Assembly (NCBI GenBank): GCA_947471745.1
Contig: CANJKZ010000065.1
Coordinates: 1,031,001 to 1,095,000 of the forward strand
Direction of reading: 5' to 3'
Source: Closterium sp. Naga37s-1
Taxonomy: Eukaryota; Streptophyta; Zygnematophyceae; Desmidiales; Closteriaceae
Length of the DNA: 64,000 nucleotides
Each line of letters begins with the position of its first letter. Positions within the stretch are counted from its first letter, which is position 1. The position numbers and the translations under genes were made by a program. A model generated the notes under the pieces. That model made no database searches, was not told where the DNA came from, and saw only the letters and a list, made by a program, of their open reading frames with translations. Shown here piece by piece: positions 52,940-63,600 of the stretch.

Positions 52940-52944
52940 TATTT

Positions 52945-53097
52945 GAGCATATTGCCACCTGAATATGCAACATCCAGGTCGTTCGATGCTTCCCTACGCG
53001 CGCTTCGTTACCATATGTCGGCAGACACAGTCGTCGTCGCAGGCGCCGAACTTTTCTGTGCGCACGAACTAAGCTGAAATTGATCTGGTAGGTGTTA
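52945..53097. repeat. Remainder of the 173-bp repeat beyond Copia C
   Basis: From GAGCATATTGCCACC to GATCTGGTAGGTG this is one more diverged unit of the 173-bp repeat, continuing the monomer split by elements B and C. It has small deletions relative to the main array and marks the last satellite DNA before the genes. Confidence 0.85.
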
Positions 53098-53483
53098 GGT
53101 GGGAATGGTTTGGAGATGCATGAATAATACATAAATATAAAATAATGATGTCCTTATCAAATTTGTATTGTACTGCAGGTTTTAGGTGGTTGCACGGCCC
53201 ATACTGGTACATTGTATAAGATTGAAACCATATCTCTGCAAAACATTCAGCGTAGCCTTTATATTAGCATGACATTTCAGCGTGTTAAATCTTCCTTGAA
53301 TCGCGACTGTATCGCAGTTTCCTGCGCTGAGGTCTTCGTCGGCTTCCTTCGTCTCCCCATTTTTGTGGGTAGCCACAAACCCCACACCTTTCTCTCAAGC
53401 TCTCTGGACTAGTCTCGAGGGTGTCTAGCCAGCCTCCCCGCTGCTCCTCTCCTCGTCCCGTAGCTCGAAGGCAGGAAGGCAGG
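53098..53483 (+). promoter_or_regulatory. Upstream region of eIF5A
   Basis: 386 bp between the last repeat remnant and the eIF5A start. It contains a TATA-like TATAAAATAA at about 53136-53145 and a pyrimidine-rich stretch close to the start codon. There is no other gene. The promoter assignment is inference from position; the transcription start cannot be read from the sequence. Confidence 0.3.
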
Positions 53484-54343
53484 ATGTCTGACGAGGAGCA
53501 CCATTTTGATTCCGCCGATGCTGGCGCATCGAAGACGTTCCCGCAACAGGCTGGAGCTATTCGCAAGGGCGGCCACCTTGTAATCAAGGGACGACCTTGC
53601 AAGGTACGGGACGAGGGAGATCCAAGTTAGGTCAGGGGCTTTGAGGTTGCTTGCTTCCGGTGGCCTCTTTTTCTCCTCATAGGGGTTCAGGTAGTTTTCG
53701 GTTTTACGACTATGTCATATTTCCATGGTGGAACATTCTACAGGTTGTGGAGGTTTCTACCTCTAAGACTGGGAAGCACGGTCACGCGAAGTGTCACTTT
53801 GTCGCGATTGATATATTCACCAATAAGAAGCTGGAAGATATCGTGCCGTCTTCTCACAACTGCGACGTGAGTTTGTTTGCACAGCAGTGCTTCGTTAGTC
53901 CTGCATTTGTTTCTCATTGGATGGTTTTCGGGTTTCCAGGTTCCAGAAGTGGTTCGCACGGACTACCAACTCATCGATATTTCGGAGGATGGCTTCGTAA
54001 GTGTCGATAGTCTGTATCGTGGATTTAATTTTTGGACCTTGGTTCCGGCGCCCTGATAGCTGGCGAAGTGTTGCTTCAGGTTTCTCTTTTGACGGAGACG
54101 GGTGACACGAAGGACGATCTTCGCCTCCCGACCGATGACGCTATCCTCTCACAGGTATGACTTCCCTCGTCTTGAAGGCCGATTTCTCTGTTTTGTACCA
54201 TGTCTTCCATGGGGTGCTCACTTCTACATCTGAACTTGCAGATCAAGGATGGTTTTGGTGAAGGCAAGGACCTTGTGCTTACTGTAATGAGCTCTATGGG
54301 TGAGGAGCAGATATGCGCTGTGAAGGAAATCATGGGAAAGTAG
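53484..54343 (+). CDS. EIF5A: Translation initiation factor eIF5A
   Basis: Five exons: 53484-53603, 53744-53866, 53940-53996, 54080-54154 and 54242-54343, all with GT-AG introns and all in phase 0. They give 158 residues, the usual plant length. It starts [19 protein letters not shown], like land-plant eIF5A. Lysine 51 in KTGKHGHAK is the site that deoxyhypusine synthase and hydroxylase convert to hypusine. The N-terminal SH3-like domain is followed by the C-terminal OB-fold domain (from about residue 84, [14 protein letters not shown]). In eukaryotes eIF5A binds the ribosomal E site and relieves stalling during elongation and termination. The start is fixed by the conserved N-terminus. No defect is seen. 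It lies less than 400 bp from satellite DNA and is likely constitutive; no specific regulatory site was recognised. Confidence 0.95.
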
Positions 54344-54790
54344 ATCATTTTGTCTAACGTTCAGTACAATATATTTTTTCAGATGCCAGCTTTTCTTGTT
54401 ACTATTATCCATACCAAGTTAGGTCGGTTGATGTAGTAGTGATAGTTGCAGTTGTAAGGAAGTTGATGACCCTCCTGCTATCGCTGTGGTCCCTTGGGTT
54501 GGATTACAAGCCCACCTCCATAACCGGAATTTTTGTTGTTTGAACGCTCTTATTTCGGGGATGAAATCTGACAATTCGTTTCAGTACGGTGGCTGCTTGA
54601 ATTTTCCCGTTCGAGCATTCGAGGTGACGTGCCCTAAATGCATGACACAACAACCCTTGTTGGCATTCTTGGACTCAGACGTGTGTATTCATGCAGCACC
54701 TGTTTCGGGCTGCACTGCTACTTCACACTCCAGCGCCTTAACGACCGTCCACACGAGCAGTGAATTCTCTCCTCGGCCTAGCCATCTGTG
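54344..54790. other. Spacer between eIF5A and galactokinase
   Basis: 447 bp holding the eIF5A 3' untranslated region and presumably the galactokinase promoter and leader. No reading frame of note, no repeat and no canonical AATAAA signal were seen. Confidence 0.5.
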
Positions 54791-57700
54791 ATGGCGTCGT
54801 CTGCGCAACCGCTGCAGGAAGACTCGGTAGCATTCTTCACAAACATAGGGACCATGGCTGCTGCAATTTTTGAAGAATCTGACGTCCACTCCTCTCGGGT
54901 CTCTGCATATTTTGACCGCGTGGTTGCAGTACGCGATGCATTCAAACTACTTTACGGCAAAGAGCCGATGCTTATCTCTCGAGCACCAGGTATGTGGGAT
55001 AGTGAGGTTGAACAGTACGAAGAGCTGTTCCGTTTGTGTAGAGAGGCCAAACCCTTGAGTCATCGTCGCCTTCACGGTAAATGACAAAACATACCGCATG
55101 TCTGAGCCCGACTGGACGCAGGGCGTGTGAATCTCATCGGCGAGCACATTGACTACGAGGGGTACGCGGTGCTGCCCATGGCCATTCACCTGGATACCCT
55201 TGTCGCCATCAGCTGTGCACGGACGCCAAGCACGGGGGCATCTGCGTGTAAGGATGACTCGCCTTTCCCGCCCCGCCTGCGCGTGGCGAACATGGACCCC
55301 GCCAAGTACCCTGCCACTGGAGTTCAGTATCCACGCCAAGCTGGTAGCCCGAAGCTCACGGCCCATCAAGCTCATGCCGCATATACTCAGCCCACAGGCG
55401 CTCGATTTTATCTGTCTCTCAGACGACCTGTCTTAGTCGACCAGATGTCCCGTGAAGCCTGTTGATCCAGCAAGTGTCAAATTTTCTGTACTTGATATAA
55501 CAAACATGTATTTTGAGTCAGGCATGATGTTGAGTTCATTGCCTTGCAGGAAGTTGATACAAACAACCACAGCTGGGGCAGCTACTTTCTTTGTGGGTAT
55601 GGTTCCTCCTCCGTCACAAAATCGCTGCTTTCAGATTTCTAACCCCCTGGCTAAACGCAGCTGTTGTGGCTGATTACAATCTATAATGTCTGGCGCATGG
55701 GATGTTCCTGTTCTCTTTAAAAGGTCATCTCACATGCTTGGTTCTTTTACTGCACGTTTAAAACATTTTGCTACTTTTTGTGCTTTATGCTTGTGTTGTG
55801 CAACCAGATACAAGGGCGTCTGGGACCACGTGCACGAGGCAGGGGGTAGAGAGGAACCAACTCTTGGACTTGATGTGCTTGTGGATGGCCGCGTGCCTCT
55901 TGGTGAGAAGAACATTGCCCACTGGTTCCCCGTGTGCGCTTGTCATTCTCCATGCCCGTACAAGTTCGTGTTCTCCCACCTCAGCCACCTCATTTGGACC
56001 TCTGCTCGCTGCTCCGTCTTAGAGCTCTGGTGCTTACCCACTATGCTGCCCGTCTTTCTCTTCTCATGCGCCACTGTGTCCAGGGTCTGGCCTGTCCAGC
56101 TCAGCTGCCCTCGTGTGCTCCTCTGCCATCGCTGTCATGGCCGCCCTTGGATTTTCCTTCCCCAAGGTGCTGCTCCCGCCCTCATTCTCTGTTGTTGCTC
56201 CTCAACTCTCCTCAGCCGTTTCTTTCTTGAAACCTTTCTGTTTCCTGAAAGTTACGTGGCTCTGTCTCTCCCTAAGTATGATCTTCTTACTGCCTCCCTC
56301 TCAGGCGGAGATAGCTGACCTGGCATGCCGCTGCGAGCGATACATCGGCACTCAGTCTGGCGGCATGGACCAGGTGACGTTCCTTCCATGCTCTAACTGT
56401 CCCTCCCCCCAGCGGTGCTTGTTCTTGAGAGAGAAGGGGCACAGCGCAGGTAACGAGCATGGGAAGGTCAAGTGCGAGGCGACTTAGTAAAAAGGCCAAG
56501 GGTGAGTGCAGCATGTGCAACAGAATGAGTCGCAGAAGATGAGCAGATGGGGTAAGATTAACTGAAGCGAAGGGGAGGGGGAAGTGGGCATGAGAAAGAG
56601 GTTAAAGAGCAGCTGCACCAGGCATGGCACCCTGGCTTTGAAGTGGCAGTGGTGAGGGGTGTGCAGCACAACCGGCAGTGGTGAGGGGTGTGCAGCACAA
56701 CCGGCAGTGGTGAGGGGTGTGCAGCACAACCGGCAGCGGTGAGGGGTGTGCAGCACAACCGGCAGCGGTGAGGGGTGTGCAGCACAACCGGCAGTGGTGA
56801 GGGGTGTGCAGCACAACCGGCAGTGGTGAGGGGTGTGCAGCACAACCGGCAGTGGTGAGGGGTGTGCAGCACAACCGGCAGTGGTGAGGGGTGTGCAGCA
56901 CAACCGGCAGTGGTGAGGGGTGTGCAGCACAACCGGCAGTGTCAGGTGGTGAGGAGCTCAAGCAGCTGCGTGGGGAAGCATGGCTCCCAGCGACGTGTCC
57001 TGTGGTCATGCACTTCTGTGGATAAGTGCATGCGATGCGTCAGCAATGCCGTTTTGAGTAAGTCAGCCCTTAGGTCTCAGATCTGCAGAGAGCCCATCCT
57101 GCCCCCATTCACCCCCGCTGCCAGTGTTTTGTTTTCTCCCGCGGAGGATGAAGCATGACCTGAGTTGCACATCTCCCTTCACTGCGTCCATGCGTGCCCG
57201 GTTTCTGCCAGGCCATTTCCATCTTTGGAGAGCGCGGCGTGGCGCAGCTGATAGAGTTCAACCCCGTGAGGGCGCACCCGGTGCCGCTGCCGTCCGCCTC
57301 TGTCTTCGTGATCGCCAACTCCCTGGCTGTCTCCAAGAAGGCCGAGACTGCCGCCACCAACTACAACCGCCGGGTTGTTGAGTGCCGCCTCGCCGCCGTG
57401 AGTTGGGGGACGAGCAAAGCGTGGGCGGCTGTGTCATGCTGCAGGTTCGGAATATTGGTGACGGTGCGCGCTTCTGTTCTTGCACCCGATTCCATTGGTC
57501 CATTCCTTTTCCCATTCCTCCATGTGTTCCCCACGGCACCAGATGGTACTGGCAGTGCGGCTGGGAATGGAGCCTGCCACAGCCCGCACCTCCATCAGCA
57601 CGCTGGCAGACGTGGACGCCCTCTGTGCTGCCAGCAGCGCGTCACCACAGCCACCAGACGAGCATGCTGCGCTGGATGCTGTGCGGGTGAGTCCTGCCTG

Positions 57701-60487
57701 CACGTCGCATGCCATGCCACATCTGCTCCTTTTCCAGCAGGAGCGCCAATTCTTAAACAGTGGGCTATACGGCTCACACTTGTCAGTGTCACTCTGCTGC
57801 CCTGGTCTGCGTGTGTCTTGCACCACTGGTCCTCCCTGCAGCGCTGCCTGCATACTGACCCGTACAGCGCGTGCGAGATGGAGGCTCTTCTTCAAGCTCC
57901 ACTTGCCTCTGTCTTTGCCGACTCACCAACCTCTCTCGCTGTCATCGCTGCCGCCACCGAGTTCAAGTTACAACAGGTATGCTTGCTCTTGTAGCAATGC
58001 ATGCTCGTTGCTCACTCTGAATTTATGCCGCAACAGCTATGCTCATTGTCTTGCCACCCCGTAGCCGCTCAATTATTGAGCTTTGGCAGTGAAGGTCAGC
58101 AGCCAGCCAGGGTGGCAGTTGAGCTTATCGTGATCATCATTTCTTGCTTTTCCCCACATGTGCATGCATGCATGCACGCTAGCTCAGTTTGTCATGTCGC
58201 CACCCTTGTCTGGAGCGTTGAGTGGGTCCACCGACATGTGCATCCCTGTCTCATTCCCTTCTCACACGCTCCATGCACCCCTTGCACCCACCTGCATGGG
58301 TGCGGTTGTGTGTGCTTATGCATGCATGCACCCACCTGGCATCCACCGCATGACGCCAGAGGGCTCTTCATGTGTATGCGGAAGCACATCGCGTCTTTGC
58401 ATTCCGAGACGCTGCTCTCTCTGCACCGTCTGACTCGTAAGCCCACTTCGTGTCTATCCCTCTCCGCCTCGTCAGTTCTTGTTTGTTATGTACATGTTAG
58501 CGCAACACCTCGTTATTTTTGTCTGTAGGTCCTTTAAGAGTCAATCAAGGGCATGTGAAATCAGGGCTATTCCAGCTCCTGCCTCATCCTTCCTATTGTT
58601 GACTCTCTTGCTTGGAGTCTGCATTTGTTGCTTATTGGTTCACTGAGGAACCATCATCTCTGTCCCTCGCACTCTTCTTGCGCACCCCCTCATTCCTCTT
58701 AACCACCCTCGCATCATTCCACATGTTGTCAGAGTCTCCCCATTCTCCTTCTTATGTGACTCCGTAATGTTTACGACTTGTTTTCATCGCAACCTCTCGT
58801 GCTGGTCTGCACCCTTCTTGTTCTTTCACTGCCACAACAGTGGCTTTCGCTTCATGCCTTGCTGCCCTCGCGTCCCCCCGCCTCCCCCCTTCTCCTCTCG
58901 CCCCCCTCTCTTTGCTTCCATTCATGCTCCCTGCCGCAGCACTGCACCCGCCCTTTCAGCAGCCCCCTCTGTGCTGCTCTCTCTTGGCCGCCTTATGGAC
59001 GACAGCCATGCCAGCTGCCGCGACCTCTATGAGTGCAGGTGAAGCATGGCAGGCACAAGTGTCTCTTGGAGCAGGAGTGCGTGAGCCAGGCACAAGGGAC
59101 GGACAGACGGCTAGATTGACAGCTTAGCACTGGCCATGGGAAGGTGCAAGGCACATGCAGGAGGCTGCTGCTGTCTTGTTCTGTGCCTCTTCATTCATCT
59201 CCCCTCCACTGCATCATCATCCCTTTCAGCGACTGTATCCACTCCTGCTCTCTGCATGCCGTCGTGCTGGCTTCCCTCCACTCCTGCTCTCTGCATGCCG
59301 TCGTGCTGGCTTCCCTCCACTCCTGCTCTCTGCATGCCGTCGTGCTGGCTTCCCTCCACTCCTGCTCTCTGCATGCCGTCGTGCTGGCTTCCCTCCACTC
59401 CTGCTCTCTGCATGCCGTCGTGCTGGCTTCCCTCCACTCCTGCTCTCTGCATGCCGTCGTGCTGGCTTCCCTCCACTCCTGCTCTCTGCATGCCGTCGTG
59501 CTGGCTTCCCTCCACTCCTGCTCTCTGCATGCCGTCGTGCTGGCTTCCCTCCACTCCTGCTCTCTGCATGCCGTCGTGCTGGCTTCCCTCCACTCCTGCC
59601 CTCTGCATGCCGTCGTGCTGGCTTCCCTCCACTCCTGCTCTCTGCATGCCGTCGTGCTGGCTTCCCTCCACTCCTGCTCTCTGCATGCCGTCGTGCTGGC
59701 TTCCCTCCACTCCTGCTCTCTGCATGCCGTCGTGCTGGCTTCCCTCCACTCCTGCTCTCTGCATGCCGTCGTGCTGGCTTCCCTCCACTCCTGCTCTCTG
59801 CATGCCGTCGTGCTGGCTTCCCTCCACTCCTGCTCTCTGCATGCCGTCGTGCTGGCTTCCCTCCACTCCTGCTCTCTGCATGCCGTCGTGCTGGCTTCCC
59901 TCCACTCCTGCTCTCTGCATGCCGTCGTGCTGGCTTCCCTCCACTCCTGCTCTCTGCATGCCGTCGTGCTGGCTTCCCTCCACTCCTGCTCTCTGCATGC
60001 CGTCGTGCTGGCTTCCCTCCACTCCTGCTCTCTGCATGCCGTCGTGCTGGCTTCCCTCCAACGTCAACGTTAACACTCCCTGTCCGTCCCACGCCCTTCC
60101 TGGGAGTGCCACAGTTCCCCCGAGCTCGAGCAGCTGGTGGCGTGCTGCAAGGCGCACGGTGCCCTGGGAGCCCGCCTCACAGGTGCTGGCTGGGGCGGCT
60201 GTGTGGTGGCGCTGGTGCATGCTCACGAGACAGACTCCTTCCTCGCGCACCTCAAGGTATTGTGGCTCAGAGCACCTTGCACTGCCACTTGCACTCCCGA
60301 TGGAAACAAAAAAAGAAAACTATTATCCTCTGCTACTCACCGCACTCTTGTGCTTCTTCCCCTGCGCGCACTGCAGGAAGACTTCTACGCACCCAAGATT
60401 GCCGCCGGCACCATCACTGCTGCCGACCTGCCCAACTGTGTTTTTGCTTCCCACCCTGCAGCAGGGGCAGCCGTGCTCAGGCTCTGA
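54791..60487 (+). CDS. GALK: Galactokinase (GHMP kinase family)
   Basis: Phosphorylates galactose at C1 with ATP, first step of the Leloir route, in the cytosol. Thirteen exons fit plant galactokinase: 54791-54989, 55122-about 55343, 55550-55596, 55808-55902, 56084-56166, 56305-56373, 57212-57397, 57543-57686, 57842-57976, 58360-58436, 58940-59038, 60115-60256, 60377-60487. The product is about 535 residues, somewhat longer than the ~496 of Arabidopsis GAL1. Signature [13 protein letters not shown] lies at residues 68-80, the ATP-binding GLSSSAALV near 190-198, SGGMDQ with the probable catalytic Asp at about 237, and motif 3 [10 protein letters not shown] at 472-481. Exon phases agree everywhere except late in exon 2, where the conserved reading moves by one base near 55320. 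This may be a sequencing error, a real frameshift or use of an earlier donor at 55322. Introns 6 and 11 hold minisatellites. Confidence 0.9.
56645..56934. repeat. 29-bp minisatellite in galactokinase intron 6
   Basis: Ten head-to-tail copies of a 29-bp unit containing GGCAGTGGTGAGGGGTGTG and GCAGCACAACC. Two units have C for T (GGCAGCGGTG) and the rest are identical by eye, followed by a 7-bp partial copy. It lies wholly inside the 838-bp intron between exons 6 and 7. Confidence 0.93.
59241..60059. repeat. 39-bp minisatellite in galactokinase intron 11
   Basis: Exactly 21 copies of a 39-bp unit (ACTCCTGCTCTCTGCATGCC followed by GTCGTGCTGGCTTCCCTCC). Only one variant base was seen, near 59599. 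It fills most of the 1,076-bp intron between exons 11 and 12. Because 39 is 13 codons, several frames on both strands are open through the whole array and yield 13-residue peptide repeats. The position between two well-supported exons argues that this is intronic. Confidence 0.95.
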
Positions 60488-60637
60488 CCTCCTGCACGTC
60501 CTCCCTCCTCTGCCTGCTTTAGTTGCACATGAGTTGCGGGGCATGCTGCCCACAAGGGATAGTTTACTTCAGTGCCATGTCATTCTAATAATGCTTCACT
60601 ATTTTACAAGCATTTCATACATGGAAAGCGTTGCCCA
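60488..60637. terminator. Shared 3' region between converging genes
   Basis: 150 bp separate the galactokinase stop codon from the stop codon of the minus-strand gene, so both 3' untranslated regions and polyadenylation signals must lie here or overlap into each other. No canonical AATAAA is visible. The role follows from position only. Confidence 0.35.
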
Positions 60638-63600
60638 CTATCCATGAGTGAAGCTGGGCCCACATGCCCCGGCACCACAGCTGGCAGCACCAGGCATCCA
60701 TGCCAGGGGCCGCTGCTCCCACCACCTCCTCTCTGCCTGCTCCCCCATTGCCCACCCTGACTCCTCTTCCCCTCGCTCCTCGCTTCTGCCACCGATGCTG
60801 GGCCTAGCCGCAGCGGAGGAAGGGGCATGAGAGCTATGGGTGAGGCACAGGGCCTGCCAGTGGGTGTCGGGGTCGGGGTCGGGCAGGGGCGCGGACCTGA
60901 AGCACATGCAGCGCGGCGCAGCGAGCATGTCGTGCAATGCCTCAGCGATGGCCACACACAGCAGCAGTGCCAGCGGCACCGACTCCTCTCGTGCCACCTC
61001 CACCACGCACCCCCTCCAGTTCACCAACGCTGTGGCGTGCGCTGCCCCGCCCCCCCCAGGGCAGCGCACGAGCGTGGCAAAGCCATGCTCCTCTGATGCT
61101 GCCGCCCCGCACACAGTGTAAGACAGGTGCCGGCCTGGCAGTAGCGCCACCTGCGGGCAGATGGGGGGGGAGGGGGGGGGAGGAGGGGGGGGGGGGTGAG
61201 GTACGAGGTGTGCACGGAATGCATTCACGATAGGGGGCTGAGGTGGTGAGACAGGGAAGAGTATGGAGGGAGGGGTTAGGAGGCAGAGGCGGACACTCAC
61301 CTGATGGCCGCCCTCCTCCTGCAGCTCCAGCTGCAGTGAGCCCTTTACCAGCGCCCCATCCACCACTCTGCACCGCACTCCCAGCTCCGCCATTGCAGCA
61401 CCAGGCAAGCATCCCATGAGCGCATAGCGCGCCACCAACTCCTCCCCTGCACCTTCCCTCTCCCGGACACTGTCTCCCCACTGCACCCTTCCCGCGCCTC
61501 GAGGCACAGCCTGCGCCAGCACTGGCCCGCGGCACACCCCCACGCGCTCATGCAGGGGGGCGGTGAGGGGCAAGTGCGTGGCGTCCGTGGGCATGTAGCT
61601 CCACCCCCCCTGCTCCACCGCTCCACGTGCCGTTGGGTGGGTGGGGGAAGTGAGGGGGAGAGGTGCAAGTGGGAATGGAAGGGAAGGGAAGTGGGATCAA
61701 GCAAGGGAAAATCAGAAATGGCACAGGCTGTCGGGAATCCTGTGACACAAGGCAGAGCGAGTGGCACAATGGGCTGATGCAGCAGCCACCTGGTGCTGTT
61801 ATCTGAAGCCGTTACCTGATGTTAGCACCTGATGTCATCACCTGATGCAATCACCTGATGCAAGCACCTGATGCAAGCACCTGATGCAAGCACCTGATGC
61901 AAGCTCCTGATGCAATCACCTGATGCAGCACGATTGTCCGCTCCGTTGGCTGAAGTGGCTTTGGGCGCTTGTGGTCCTCCCTCACTCCCTCTGCCACTCT
62001 GCTCCACGGCTCAACAGACGAAGGAACAGACAATGGTGCCGTGCAACAGACAGAGTCAGGAAGAAGGGGCGGGTTGAAGGGCAGGAAAAAGACAAGGAGA
62101 AGCAGATGAGTGGGGATGGGCTAGGGAGGTGTAACAAACGAGGCCTGGAGTATGAAGAAGCATATTGGCGATATCACAAGTGTGGCCATGAGTCCAAGGG
62201 AGAGGAGTGGTGTGGGGCGACACATGAAGAAAGGCAGACACCAACCAGTGCAGAGCAAGTGACACGCATGCACTGGCCTTCATGTACCCACCTGGTGCGC
62301 ATGACAAACGCCTCCCACCTGGTGCGCATGACAAACGCCTCCACGCCCCTGTGGTCCACCACTGTGCGTGACACCCACCGCCCCGCCTGATCTCCACACA
62401 CATGCATGCCGCACATGCAAACGCACAGGATTCATGCACATAAAAACTCTTGCAATCGGAAACATGAGGACCGTTTCACGGTTTTATACCCTCGCCTGCC
62501 CCCTTGCTTGCCAGTCCGCTAGCCCTTTGTTGTTTTCACCTGAGGGTGGTGCTGAGCCAAGGCAGCGCAGAGCATGGCACCGCGGTCATCAGATGTGCAC
62601 ACAAGCACGGCGCGCAGCAGGAAGGGCGCTGCTGTGGCAGGGGTCAGCGACACGCCCACCTGCAACCCTGCCTGCCCCGCCGCACACCGCACACTGCCCT
62701 CCGCCCTGCCTCTGCCCCCACCCACCCTCTCCACGCCCCCTTCTTCTGCTGCCCTCGCCGCCAAGCCACTGCTCCCTGCGGCAGCTGTGCTGACCGCAGT
62801 GAGAGGGGCTGTGGCAGCAGCATAGACAGCGGGGGTGCAGCCTGGGGGGGCGAGGGGCAGCAGGCAGTGGAGCAGCAGCGAGGGGTGCTGCAGCAGGCGG
62901 TGCCACGTGAGCACCGCTGACCCCAGCTCATGGGGTGCAGGGGGGAGCAGCCAGGGCAGCAGCGAAGAGAGCAGCGACGGCGAGTGGGCGTGCAGACTCA
63001 GCAGCAGCCCCTCTGAAGCCACCTCCGCCTGCAGTGAGAAGCGGTGCCGCCAGCGCGGTGGGGGGGCTGCCGGATGGAAGGGCAGGGCGGCTGTGCGGGC
63101 GGAGAAGGCAGGGGCGGCATGAAGGGCGGAGAGGGAGACGGAGAGGCAGTCAGGGGCGGGCAGCAGCAGCCCCCTCACGGTCCACACGGTGACCTCCACG
63201 TCCACTGTGCTGCGCTGCCACAGCCCCAGCCCTGCATTCGCCTCACCCGCACACACACGCCCCGCCACTGCCATGCCCCGCACCTTTGCCCCCTGCTCGC
63301 CTGTGCCCCCGCTTCCCACACTCTCCTTCTTCGCATCTTCTTCCTCACTACTCCTCAAATGCTGCTCCACGTGCTGGCGCCGCTGCTGCCTCTCCACATC
63401 TGCCCCTGAGGCGGTGTCTGAACGGCACTGGGTGTGTGCCCATGAGCCCTCCTGCTCACCTGCCCCCACTGCCTCTGCCTGCTGCTCGTGGCCCACAGCT
63501 GCCCCGCCCATGCGCATAGGTGGTGCCAGGGAGCTTGCATGAGCAGGGGTCATGCCCTCCCACAGCAGTGGCATGGCTCCTGCGCGGGCAAAGGGCACGG

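Noticed and set aside
56484-57009. Minus-strand Cys/His-rich repeat proteins over the 29-bp minisatellite
   Set aside because: They are by-products of the tandem repeat in intron 6.
59136-60647. 503-codon and other frames across the 39-bp minisatellite
   Set aside because: They run through a 13-codon repeat and across well-supported galactokinase splice sites, so they are not a separate gene.
61164-61200. Poly-G run that could be a G-quadruplex element
   Set aside because: It is a simple homopolymer-rich stretch in an intron, with nothing else to support a function.
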